Origin: JBAROU01 sp049642385
GTDB lineage: Bacteria; Chloroflexota; Dehalococcoidia; DSTF01; RBG-16-68-14
Assembly (NCBI GenBank): GCA_049642385.1
Contig: JBAROU010000130.1
Coordinates: 1-19,700 of the forward strand
Length of the DNA stretch: 19,700 bases
Reading direction: 5' to 3'
The notes beneath the pieces were generated by a model. That model was not told where the DNA came from and did not search any database. It saw only the letters and a program-made list of their open reading frames with translations. Of this stretch, positions 1-7,682 are shown piece by piece. Within the stretch, counting starts at the first letter, position 1. The number at the start of each line of letters is the position of its first letter. Both the position numbers and the translations under genes were made by a program.

Positions 1-3
1 GCC

Positions 4-705
4 TTAGCCATTGGTCACCTCGTCTCCGGTTGTGGAGTCCGCTTCGCGGACCGGCAGCGGCGCACGACGCTTCGAGGCGCGTTCGCCGCCCCAGAGCGCC
101 TCTGCCGTGCGCACCGCGTCCTCGGTCATGAGCAAGCCCTGATGGCCCAGCAGGTCGCCCACGTTCAGGTACGATGCGGGCAGCCACGAGACTTTCGGCA
201 AGTTGCGCAGGCTGCGCTTCACGGCGAGCTCCGGCTGCGCGGTGACGACGAGCGTCGAGCGGTCGAAGCCGAAGTTTTGGAGCACTGCGATCATATCTTT
301 CGTCTTCGGTGTTTCGGTGGTGAGCGCGTCGATCACGCGTAGCGCGCCGTCGTGCGCTCTGGCGGAGAGCACACAGCGAATCGCAAGGCGGCGCATGCGC
401 TTCGGCAGGTCCTGGCGGTAGCTGCGCGGTCGCGGCCCGAAGGCCACACCGCCGCCGCGCCGGGTGGGGGAGCGAATGCTGCCCGCGCGGGCCGCACCGG
501 TGCCCTTCTGCCGGCGTATTTTGATCGTGCTGCCGCGCACTTCGCCGCGCGTCTTTGTCTTGTGCGTTCCCTGGCGCTTGTTGGCGCGCTGGGCAACGAG
601 CGCTTGATGGACGAGCGAACGGTGCGGCTTCATAGCGAACACGAGGTCGTCCACGTCGATCGAGCGGAGCTTCTTGCCTTCGCGGTCGTGTACGTCTAAC
701 TTCAT
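4..705 (-). CDS. rplD: 50S ribosomal protein L4
   Basis: Ribosomal protein L4 of the large subunit binds 23S rRNA domain I and lines the exit tunnel. The 233-residue product carries the L4 loop signature near residues 65-90 (KIRRQKGTGAARAGSIRSP, then RRGGGVAFGPRPRSY). This is the tunnel-lining extended loop. The family is usually about 205-215 residues; the excess is mostly a hydrophilic C-terminal tail after residue 205. The ATG overlaps the rplC stop as ATGA, so it is translationally coupled inside the S10 operon. The stop lies at the window edge, and rplW would be expected just beyond. Whether this L4 also represses the operon, as in E. coli, cannot be seen here. The identification is secure. 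Confidence 0.96.
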   Translation of the reverse strand: MKLDVHDREGKKLRSIDVDDLVFAMKPHRSLVHQALVAQRANKRQGTHKTKTRGEVRGSTIKIRRQKGTGAARAGSIRSPTRRGGGVAFGPRPRSYRQDLPKRMRRLAIRCVLSARAHDGALRVIDALTTETPKTKDMIAVLQNFGFDRSTLVVTAQPELAVKRSLRNLPKVSWLPASYLNVGDLLGHQGLLMTEDAVRTAEALWGGERASKRRAPLPVREADSTTGDEVTNG

Positions 706-1507
706 GACGATGTCTCTTCGCCGGGCGCTTCGGCTTCGGAACCGGGTGCTTCTTCTTCGGACGCTACCGGCTGCGCCTCTTCGGCAGCAGCCTGGGGAGC
801 ATCTTGTTCGTCTGTGGCTTCAGATGCCTGTTCGTCCTCAGCGCTGGGCGGCGCTTCGGCGGGCGGCGGCTTGCGCGTGCGCGCCTCCGCCAGCGTGGCG
901 AGCGAGTAGCGGATCTTGACGAGCCCGTTGCGGGCGCCCGGCACGGAGCCGGCGATCAGGAGCAAGCCGCGCGCGGGGTTGCTCTGGACCACCTCGATGT
1001 TGCGCACGGTGACCTGCTCTGCGCCCATGTGGCCGGCCATGCGCATTCCCCTGAACACCCGTCCGGGCGTGTTGCCAGCGCCGATGGAGCCGGGCGCGCG
1101 GTGGCGGTCGGACTGGCCGTGGGTCTTGGGGCCGCCGTGAAAGTGATGACGTTTGACAACGCCGGCAAAGCCGCGTCCTTTACTCACGCTCGTGACGTCG
1201 ACGCGGTCGCCGTCCTGGAACATCTCGACGCCGAGGCGATCGCCAACATTGTGCTGGCCGGCATCGTCGACCTTGAATTCGCGTAGGTGGCGGAGATCGC
1301 CCTGGCGCTTGAGGTGGCCGCGCATAGGCTTGTTCGTGCGCTTGGCGCCGCCGAAGCCGAGCTGGACGACCTGGTAGCCATCAGTGTCTTTCGTCTTGAT
1401 CTGCGTGACCAGGCAAGGCCCCGCCTCGATGACGGTGACGCCACGCATGTGGCCATTCTTGTCGATGGTCTGCACCATGCCGATCTTGCGCCCAAGCAGC
1501 CCTTCGA

Positions 1508-1511
<4 letters not shown>
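702..1511 (-). CDS. rplC: 50S ribosomal protein L3 with acidic C-terminal extension
   Basis: L3 is an early-assembly protein of the large subunit that reaches towards the peptidyl transferase centre. The N-terminus (MIEGLLGRKIGM) and the central block near residues 120-165 (HHFHGGPKTHGQSDRHRAPG, then SIGAGNTPGRVFRGMRMAGH) are typical. The start is GTG, overlapping the rpsJ stop as GTGA, and the end overlaps rplD as ATGA. The product is 269 residues against the usual 205-215. The last 55 residues (from about 215) are Ala/Pro/Glu-rich with 16 acidic and no basic residues, which is unusual for an rRNA-binding protein. The glutamine that PrmB methylates in E. coli L3 (GSIGQ) is alanine here. Identity is certain; the role of the tail is unknown. 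Confidence 0.96.
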
Positions 1512-1816
<305 letters not shown>

Positions 1817-1819
1817 TGG

Positions 1820-3910
1820 TTACACTTTCACCGCTTTCTTGTAGCGGCCTCCCGTAATGCGCTCGGCGAGGTTGGCTGAAACCTCCTCGTAATGGCTGAA
1901 CTCCATGCTGTACGTCGCGCGCCCCTGCGTGAGCGATCGCAGGTCGGTCGCGTAGCCAAACGACTCGGCAAGCGGTACGAGCACGCGGATGACCTGGATT
2001 TTACCGCGGGGCTCGACTTCGATCACGTGGCCACGACGACCGTTCGCGTCGGCAAGCACGTCGCCGAAGAAGTCCTCCGGTGTGTTGATCTCGACGCGCA
2101 TGATCGGTTCGAGCAGGACCGGGTTAGCGGCTTCCAAGGCCGCGCGTGTCGCCATGCTGCCGGCGTTGCGGAAGGCGATCTCGGACGAGTCGACCGGGTG
2201 ATACTGGCCATCGAGCAGTGAGACGGCGACATCGACCACAGGGTAGCCCGCGAGCGGGCCGGCTTCGACCGCTTGCTTGACACCCGTTTCGACGGCGGGG
2301 ATGTACTCCTTGGGGATTGAGCCGCCCTTGGTGTCGTCGCTGAACTGGAAGCCTGCGCCGCGCTCGAGTGGCGTGACTTCGACTTTGGCGACGCCGAACT
2401 GGCCACGACCGCCGGACTGGCGCACGAAGCGGCCTTCGGCGCGGGCGCTGTGGGTAATCGTCTCTTTGAAGGCGACCTCCGGCTGGCCGACGTTGGCGCT
2501 GACGCGGAACTCGCGCAGGAGGCGGTCGACAATCACCTCGAGGTGGAGTTCGCCCATGCCGGAGATGATGGTCTGGCCGGTATCGCGGTCGTAGCGCGTG
2601 CGGAACGTGGGGTCCTCTTCGGAGAGGCGATGCAGGCTTTCACCGAGGCGGTCCTGGTCTTCTTTGGTCTTGGGTTCGATGGCCTGGGAGATGACTGGTT
2701 CGGGGAAGCGGATGGACTCGAGGAGGACGGGGTTGGCTGGGTCGCAGAGCGTGTCGCCAGTCGAGGTCTTCTTGAGACCGATGGCGGCGGCGATGCCGCC
2801 TGCGAATACCTCCTTGATGTCCTCTCGATGGTTGGCATGCATGCGCAGGAGGCGGCCGAAGCGCTCCTTGCTTCCCTGCGCCGAGTTTAGCACTGCCATG
2901 CCTTCGGCGATGCGGCCAGAGTAGACCCGGAAGTATGCGAGACGACCCACGTAGGGATCGCTCACGATCTTGAAGGCCAGTGCGCAGAACGGTACGTCGT
3001 CGTCGGCCGCGCGCTCGACCAGCTCGCCCGTATCGGGATGCGTGCCGACAAGCGGTGGGACGTCGATGGGCGACGGCAGGTAATCGATTACGGCGTCGAG
3101 CATGAGCTGCACGCCCTTGTTGCGCAGGGCGGCGCCACAGAGCACGGGCGTCGCGCGGTTGGCGAGCGTGGCGCGGCGGATCGCCTTCTTGAGCTCCATG
3201 GAGGTGACCTCGTGGCCCTCGACGAAGCTGATCATGAGCTGGTCGTCCACCTCGGCGACGCGCTCGACGAGGCGCTCGCGATGGCTGGCGGCCTCGGCGA
3301 CTAGATCGGCGGGGATGTCCTTCTCGACTGCCTCTTCGTCGCGTTCGGACGAGAAGTACCAGGCCTTCTGCTCGATAATGTCGATGACACCCTCGAAGTC
3401 GGCCTCGACGCCGATGGGGAGCTGGATGGCGATGGGACGCGCGTCGAGGCGCTCAGCGATCATGTCGATCGTGCGCCAGAAGTCGGCGCCGACGCGATCC
3501 ATTTTGTTGATGAAGCTGATGCGGGGCACGCGGTAGCGGTCGGCCTGACGCCAGACGGTTTCGGACTGAGGTTCGACGCCGTGCACCGCGTCGAAGACGA
3601 CGACGCCGCCGTCGAGCACGCGCAGGCTACGCTCGACCTCGACGGTGAAGTCGACGTGGCCGGGCGTGTCGATGATGTTGATTCGATGCTCGTTCCAGTA
3701 GCACGTCGTGGCGGCGGCGGTGATGGTGATGCCGCGCTCGCGCTCCTGGGCCATCCAGTCCATCACGGCGGTGCCTTCGTGCACTTCGCCGATCTTGTAG
3801 GTTCGGCCCGTGTAGAAGAGCACGCGCTCGGTCACGGTGGTCTTACCCGCATCGATGTGGGCGATGATGCCGATATTGCGGATCTGCTCTATGGGGTCGT
3901 CTCGTGTCAT
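1820..3910 (-). CDS. fusA: Elongation factor G
   Basis: EF-G is the GTPase that drives tRNA-mRNA translocation and, with RRF, ribosome recycling. The 696-residue length is standard. Visible G-domain motifs are AHIDAGKTT (residues 17-25), RGITI (59-63, switch I), DTPGH (81-85, with catalytic His85) and NKMD (135-138). Domains II-V follow, including the domain IV stretch around GGRGQFGVAKVEV and the C-terminal RGHVIEVEPRGKIQVIRVLV. The ATG is preceded by AGGA about 8 nt upstream. It sits 57 nt after rpsG, a gap that contains a perfect 9-bp inverted repeat, and 3 nt before rpsJ. It is a standard translational EF-G by context. Confidence 0.97.
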   Translation of the reverse strand: MTRDDPIEQIRNIGIIAHIDAGKTTVTERVLFYTGRTYKIGEVHEGTAVMDWMAQERERGITITAAATTCYWNEHRINIIDTPGHVDFTVEVERSLRVLDGGVVVFDAVHGVEPQSETVWRQADRYRVPRISFINKMDRVGADFWRTIDMIAERLDARPIAIQLPIGVEADFEGVIDIIEQKAWYFSSERDEEAVEKDIPADLVAEAASHRERLVERVAEVDDQLMISFVEGHEVTSMELKKAIRRATLANRATPVLCGAALRNKGVQLMLDAVIDYLPSPIDVPPLVGTHPDTGELVERAADDDVPFCALAFKIVSDPYVGRLAYFRVYSGRIAEGMAVLNSAQGSKERFGRLLRMHANHREDIKEVFAGGIAAAIGLKKTSTGDTLCDPANPVLLESIRFPEPVISQAIEPKTKEDQDRLGESLHRLSEEDPTFRTRYDRDTGQTIISGMGELHLEVIVDRLLREFRVSANVGQPEVAFKETITHSARAEGRFVRQSGGRGQFGVAKVEVTPLERGAGFQFSDDTKGGSIPKEYIPAVETGVKQAVEAGPLAGYPVVDVAVSLLDGQYHPVDSSEIAFRNAGSMATRAALEAANPVLLEPIMRVEINTPEDFFGDVLADANGRRGHVIEVEPRGKIQVIRVLVPLAESFGYATDLRSLTQGRATYSMEFSHYEEVSANLAERITGGRYKKAVKV

Positions 3911-3930
3911 GGTAGTGTCCTGGAATGGTG

Positions 3931-3958
3931 AGGCCGCCTGGAGGTTTCGAGGCGGCCT
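3931..3958 (-). promoter_or_regulatory. rpsG-fusA intergenic hairpin
   Basis: AGGCCGCCT (3931-3939) and AGGCGGCCT (3950-3958) form a perfect 9-bp stem with a 10-nt loop. It sits 9 nt after rpsG and ends about 20 nt before the fusA start. No U-run follows, so an intrinsic terminator is unlikely. An RNA-stability or ribosomal-protein-binding structure is possible. Confidence 0.45.
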
Positions 3959-3967
3959 GGCAAGCCG

Positions 3968-4438
3968 TTACCAGCGGTAGTGCGCGAAGGCTCGGTTCGC
4001 CTCCGCCATCCGGTGGGTGTCCTCCTTCTTCTTTACGGTGTTTCCCTGGCCGTTGGCCGCATCGAGTATTTCGGTCGCGAGGCGCTCGGCCATAGAGCGG
4101 CCGCGGCGGCCGCGGGCGGACTGGAGCAGCCAGCGCAAAGCCAGCGCGGTGCGCCGTTCGGCGCGGATGTCGACGGGCACCTGGTAGGTGGCGCCGCCGA
4201 CGCGTCGTGGCTTGACCTCGACGACCGGTGTGACGTTCTGGAGTGCCAGCTCGAACACCTCGGCCGGGTCGCGCCGCTGCTGCTCTTCGATCTGGCCAAA
4301 CGCGCCGTACACTATGCGCTCGGCGGTGCTCTTCTTGCCCTTCATCATTACCTTATTAATGAGCATGCCGACGAGCCGGTTGTTGTACTTGGCGTCCGGC
4401 TTGACCTGGCGTCGTACGATTTTCGTTCGCCTTGGCAT
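3968..4438 (-). CDS. rpsG: 30S ribosomal protein S7
   Basis: S7 nucleates assembly of the 30S head and contacts E-site tRNA. The 156-residue product matches the usual bacterial length. It carries the family block near residues 18-36 (KYNNRLVGMLINKVMMKGKK), PVVEVKPRRVGGATYQVPVD in the middle, and ends in ANRAFAHYRW. Upstream of the ATG there is only a poor GAGCGAG, so translation may depend on coupling to rpsL, 80 nt upstream. That spacer contains a strong GC hairpin. In E. coli S7 represses translation by binding the rpsL-rpsG spacer; whether that applies here is inference. Confidence 0.97.
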   Translation of the reverse strand: MPRRTKIVRRQVKPDAKYNNRLVGMLINKVMMKGKKSTAERIVYGAFGQIEEQQRRDPAEVFELALQNVTPVVEVKPRRVGGATYQVPVDIRAERRTALALRWLLQSARGRRGRSMAERLATEILDAANGQGNTVKKKEDTHRMAEANRAFAHYRW

Positions 4439-4467
4439 CTCGCTCGATTACCCCTTATGCAACAGGT

Positions 4468-4488
4468 CGCCCCGGCCTGGCCGGGGCG
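4468..4488 (-). promoter_or_regulatory. rpsL-rpsG intergenic hairpin
   Basis: CGCCCCGG (4468-4475) and CCGGGGCG (4481-4488) form a perfect 8-bp GC stem with a 5-nt loop in the 80-nt spacer. The spacer is where E. coli S7 binds to repress its own synthesis. The position matches, but I see no sequence match to the E. coli site. No U-tract follows. Confidence 0.45.
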
Positions 4489-4518
4489 CCTCGCTGGTAG
4501 GTCGGACTGGCGGCTGTG

Positions 4519-4950
4519 TTAGACGCCGCCTCCGGGTGTTCCACCCTTGCGGGTGCCGTACTTACTGCGACTGCGCTGGCGGTTCGCGACGCCCTGGGCG
4601 TCGAGCGCTCCGCGGATGATGTGATAGCGCACACCGGGCAGGTCACGAACGCGGCCGCCTCGAATGAGGACGACCGAGTGTTCCTGGAGGCTGTGGCCCT
4701 CACCCGGGATGTAGGCCGTTACCTCGATGCCATTCGTCAAACGCACCCTAGCGATCTTGCGGAGGGCGGAGTTGGGCTTCTTGGGCGTCATGGTGCGCAC
4801 CTGGGTGCACACGCCTCGCTTCTGAGGCGAGCCATTGCCGCGCTGTAAGCGGTTCTTGAGCGTGTTGTAGGTGAAGCGCAGCGCAGGGGCCTTTGTCTTC
4901 TTGGTGACCCGCTTACGGCCCTTCCGGACGAGCTGGTTAATGGTAGGCAA
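4519..4950 (-). CDS. rpsL: 30S ribosomal protein S12 (TTG start; Arg at the K88-equivalent position)
   Basis: S12 is the decoding-centre protein that controls accuracy and is the classic streptomycin-resistance target. I start it at TTG (4948-4950), giving PTINQLVRKGRKR after the initiator. AAGGAG lies 5 nt upstream, and the protein begins exactly where the family begins. A longer in-frame ATG at 5049 would add 33 unrelated residues. The 143-residue product has the roughly 15-residue insertion (residues 25-41) also seen in Bacillus-type S12. Conserved blocks are PQKRGVCTQV and TPKKPNSALRK (K57 equals E. coli K43), EGHSLQEHSVVLIRGGRV and ARSKYG-like SRSKYG. Residue 102 is Arg (codon CGT, 4645-4647) where E. 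coli has Lys88. First gene of the operon. Confidence 0.95.
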   Translation of the reverse strand: MPTINQLVRKGRKRVTKKTKAPALRFTYNTLKNRLQRGNGSPQKRGVCTQVRTMTPKKPNSALRKIARVRLTNGIEVTAYIPGEGHSLQEHSVVLIRGGRVRDLPGVRYHIIRGALDAQGVANRQRSRSKYGTRKGGTPGGGV

Positions 4951-4974
4951 CGTAGCTCCTTGTTCGGCGGCCCT

Positions 4975-5001
4975 CTTTTGGTCAATAGGAAAGACCAAAA
5001 G
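4975..5001 (-). promoter_or_regulatory. rpsL 5'-leader hairpin
   Basis: CTTTTGGTC (4975-4983) and GACCAAAAG (4993-5001) form a perfect 9-bp stem with a 9-nt loop. It lies in the rpsL leader about 14 nt upstream of the AAGGAG ribosome-binding site. It could be part of operon autoregulation or growth-rate control. There is no U-run in the transcribed direction. Confidence 0.4.
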
Positions 5002-5121
5002 CCGACCTACTGAGCCTGACCCGGCGTGGCGTCGCCCGAAGCGCACCACTCTAGCCGGCGGTAATCACGTTCGCGGCCTCTGGCCTATCGACTGAACGTC
5101 TCCGTCAGGCGCCGACAAATT

Positions 5122-5151
5122 AGTCTAACGGGGCTGCGCGCAATGTGTCAA
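5122..5151 (-). promoter_or_regulatory. Sigma-70-type promoter of the rpsL operon
   Basis: On the minus strand a consensus -35 TTGACA (5146-5151) is followed by an 18-nt spacer and the -10 TAGACT (5122-5127, 4 of 6 matches). The predicted start near 5115 leaves a leader of about 165 nt before the TTG of rpsL, containing the 9-bp hairpin. Confidence 0.65.
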
Positions 5152-5272
5152 GCATGTGCGCCAATCCGACACCGGGCGGCTCCACTAAGGGAAATCCCTC
5201 AAGATCCGGCCCCCACTCGCCGATACTCCCTTGGTTAGCCCCTAAGGGTTTCCACGTACGACCGGAAGGATC

Positions 5273-6154
5273 ATGATGGGCCGTTTCTCTCGTTGGATGA
5301 CACTTCTCAGCTCGGCGCTGACCGGCGGCACAGCCTGGCTGCGACCGCTATTGCTGCTAGCCGGCGTGCTGCTGGTGGCCTTCTCGGCGACGTTCTTGCT
5401 CGCCCTCCAGGGCAACGGTGGGGCAGCGAAGCCTGGCGCGGCGGCGAACAGCAGCCCACCGGGCTCATTCGTATCTGCGGGCGACGGCGCGGGCCTCGGC
5501 TCCGCATTTGGGAGCGTCGACGGGGACCAGCTGGCTCAAGGCCTGCTCCGGCTCTACTACGACCTCCATCCGACCCCCACGCCGACGAACACGCCGAGGC
5601 CGACTCCGACGCCCAAGGCGGCCACGCCGACGCCGGTGCCGCAGCCGGTCGCACAGCCGACCGCTACTGGTCCGTCGTATCCACCACCACCGCCCCCGCC
5701 TTCGAACCCGAATCCGCCGGCTCCGCCGCCCTCGGGCTGCCCGACGGCCGGCATGAACGGCTACGCGCAGGCGCTGTTCAACGCGACGAACTCAGAGCGA
5801 ACCCAGCGCGGGCTGCCGGCGCTGGCGGCCAGCGGCTGTGTGACCTACGTGGCGCAGATTCGCTCGGACGACATGGCCGCCAACAACTACTTCGCGCACT
5901 CGAGCCCATCAGGTGATACAGCGTTTACGCTGATGGACCATTACGGCGTGCCGTACGGTTGGGCGGGCGAGAACCTGGCGCGGAACAACTACCCGGACAA
6001 CCAGTCGGTGGGCATTGCGATCCGGGACCTGATGGCGAGCTCGGGCCACCGGGCGAACATCCTGAACACAAACTACACGAAGATGGGCATTGGGTACCGT
6101 GAAGACGGCTCAGGGATGAAGTACTTCACGATGATCTTCACCGGGCCGGCGTAG
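5273..6154 (+). CDS. Membrane-anchored CAP/SCP-domain protein
   Basis: A surface protein with a C-terminal CAP (SCP/PR1-like) domain; the bacterial family has no single agreed activity. A membrane segment spans residues 24-46, acting as an uncleaved anchor or signal. A long low-complexity linker (47-155) includes PTPTPTNTPRPTPTP and a proline run, which is typical of exported Chloroflexota proteins. The CAP domain covers about 160-293 and shows cavity residues His209 (YFAHSSP), Glu233 (GENLA) and His259 (SSGHRANIL). Cys156 and Cys189 may form a disulfide. AAGGA (5266-5270) fits the second ATG at 5276 slightly better (5 nt) than the first at 5273 (2 nt). It is divergent from rpsL and convergent with the Nramp gene. 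It is probably a monocistron. Confidence 0.88.
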   Translation: MMGRFSRWMTLLSSALTGGTAWLRPLLLLAGVLLVAFSATFLLALQGNGGAAKPGAAANSSPPGSFVSAGDGAGLGSAFGSVDGDQLAQGLLRLYYDLHPTPTPTNTPRPTPTPKAATPTPVPQPVAQPTATGPSYPPPPPPPSNPNPPAPPPSGCPTAGMNGYAQALFNATNSERTQRGLPALAASGCVTYVAQIRSDDMAANNYFAHSSPSGDTAFTLMDHYGVPYGWAGENLARNNYPDNQSVGIAIRDLMASSGHRANILNTNYTKMGIGYREDGSGMKYFTMIFTGPA

Positions 6155-6225
6155 CGAGTCGCTGGTCGCTGGGGGGGCGGGCCCTTCTCTTCGTCCGGAT
6201 CGATTGCTGAGAAAGAGAAAGTGGT

Positions 6226-7497
6226 TCAGCCGAGCAGGAAAGCCAGCACCATCCCGATCGCCGCCAACGCCATCACTGCCGCTGTCAACCAACCGAGCAA
6301 CACGGCCAGCCAACCGTTGCGGTGCTGGCCGAGGACCTCCTCATCACTGCTGACGGCGGTGATCGCAGCGATGAGGACTGGTGCGATCACCCCGTTCACC
6401 ACAGCTGCGATGAATAGCGCCCGGATCGCGCCGACGCCTGACAGCGCGATTCCGACGCCTACGACGGTTGCCAACGCGATCGCGACGTAGAACTGAGGTG
6501 CCTGCCCCGGCTTCTCGTCCAGGCCTTCGCGCCAGTCGAAGACCTCGGCGATGGCGTAAGCCGCGGAGCCGGCGAGGATTGGGATCGCGAGCAGGCCTGT
6601 GCCGATGAAGCCGATCGCGAACAGCAGCGTGGCCTGATCGCCGGCAAGCGGCCGTAGCGCCTCGGCGGCATCTCGCGCAGTCTCGATGTGGCGGATGCCG
6701 GCCGGGAATAGGGTCGCCGCCGTCGTCAGCACGATGAAGTAGAACACGACATGGGCGAGCAGCATGCCAACGTCGGTGTCGAACTGCGCCCGCCGCAGCT
6801 CGGGCTCCGTGCCGGTCGCCTCGTGATTGGCGTGCAGATCTTCCACCTCCTCGGATGTCTGCCAGAAGAAGAGATAAGGCGAAATCGTCGTACCCAGAAG
6901 CGCGACAATAGTCGTCATGAACCCGGCATCGAGCCGGAGCTTCGGCAAGAACGTGCGGCGCACAGCCTCTTCCCAGTCTGGGTGCGCTAAAAACGCATCG
7001 ACGATGTAGGCAAAGAGCACGAGCGTGAGCACCTTTAGGTACGTCGCGTACACTCGGTACGGCAGGACGATCTCCGTCGCCGCGATAGCGACGCCAACCG
7101 GGACGATCGCGGCGCGCTCCGGCACGCCGGTGAGCAGCTCGATGCCGGAGGCGACCGCGGCGATGTCAGCGCCGATGTTGATCGTGTTCGCTACGAAGAG
7201 CAGCGCCACCAGCACCATCAATACCGGCCGCGGATACCGCTCGCGAAGTACGCCTGCCAGGCCCTTGCCGGTCACCAGGCCAATGCGGGCGCACATGTTC
7301 TGGACGGCGGCGTTCAGCGGTAACGAGAGGAGGCTGGTCCAGAGAAGGGCGTAGCCGGTCTGCGCTCCCGTGATCGAGTATGTGGCGATGCCGGAGGGAT
7401 CGTCGTCAGAGGCACCCGTGATCACTCCGGGCCCTGGGAGGCTCCAGAGCTCGCCTGCTAGCGCGCGCAGCCGGCGCGGAAGACGGACGCCGTGCAT
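6226..7497 (-). CDS. Nramp-like transporter with atypical metal-site motifs
   Basis: A 423-residue polytopic inner-membrane protein of the Nramp/SLC11 superfamily, with about 11 hydrophobic segments. The first begins GPGVITGASDDDPSGIATYS (residues 22-41). Canonical Nramps coordinate Mn2+/Fe2+ with DPGN in TM1 and MPH in TM6. Here the TM1 motif is DDDPSG (31-36) and the TM6 region reads GTTISPYLFFWQ (202-213), so the Asn and the selectivity methionine are not conserved. The substrate is therefore uncertain; a proton-coupled divalent-metal carrier is a family-level guess. No ribosome-binding site precedes the ATG. TACACT ends 5 nt upstream, suggesting a leaderless transcript. It is convergent with the CAP gene and divergent from the phosphoesterase gene. 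Confidence 0.85.
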   Translation of the reverse strand: MHGVRLPRRLRALAGELWSLPGPGVITGASDDDPSGIATYSITGAQTGYALLWTSLLSLPLNAAVQNMCARIGLVTGKGLAGVLRERYPRPVLMVLVALLFVANTINIGADIAAVASGIELLTGVPERAAIVPVGVAIAATEIVLPYRVYATYLKVLTLVLFAYIVDAFLAHPDWEEAVRRTFLPKLRLDAGFMTTIVALLGTTISPYLFFWQTSEEVEDLHANHEATGTEPELRRAQFDTDVGMLLAHVVFYFIVLTTAATLFPAGIRHIETARDAAEALRPLAGDQATLLFAIGFIGTGLLAIPILAGSAAYAIAEVFDWREGLDEKPGQAPQFYVAIALATVVGVGIALSGVGAIRALFIAAVVNGVIAPVLIAAITAVSSDEEVLGQHRNGWLAVLLGWLTAAVMALAAIGMVLAFLLG

Positions 7498-7682
7498 GGC
7501 TCAGTGTAGCGTCCAAGAAGAGCTAGCTCGCGGGGCGCTCTACGCTTGCGCTTTGACGTCATGGCTATCTGACCGGCCTCCTCCACCAATTACAAAATCA
7601 GCTCCGCGGTGGGAGCGGGCTGCTCCCCGTAGAACCTTGCGATGTCGTATCCTCTCACGTGGGCGGGACACCGGGAGGATAT

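Larger units (their letters stand above)
4951..5272. other. Intergenic region between rpsL and the CAP-domain gene
   Basis: This 322-nt divergent spacer holds the rpsL leader and promoter on the minus side. On the plus side there is a hairpin CCCTT(5228-5232)/AAGGG(5244-5248), a short inverted repeat AGGGAAATCCCT (5188-5199), and the AAGGA ribosome-binding site at 5266-5270. CTAAGGG occurs in both plus-side elements, 58 nt apart, and could be an operator half-site. I see no convincing -10/-35 for the CAP gene and no small ORF. Confidence 0.6.

Noticed and set aside
4951..5049. 33-residue N-terminal extension of S12
   Set aside because: Family alignment, AAGGAG spacing and the leader hairpin all support the TTG start at 4950.
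6185..6219. TTCTCTT/AAGAGAA inverted repeat between the CAP and Nramp genes
   Set aside because: A 7-bp A/T-rich stem with a 21-nt loop and no U-tract. Too weak to call a terminator.
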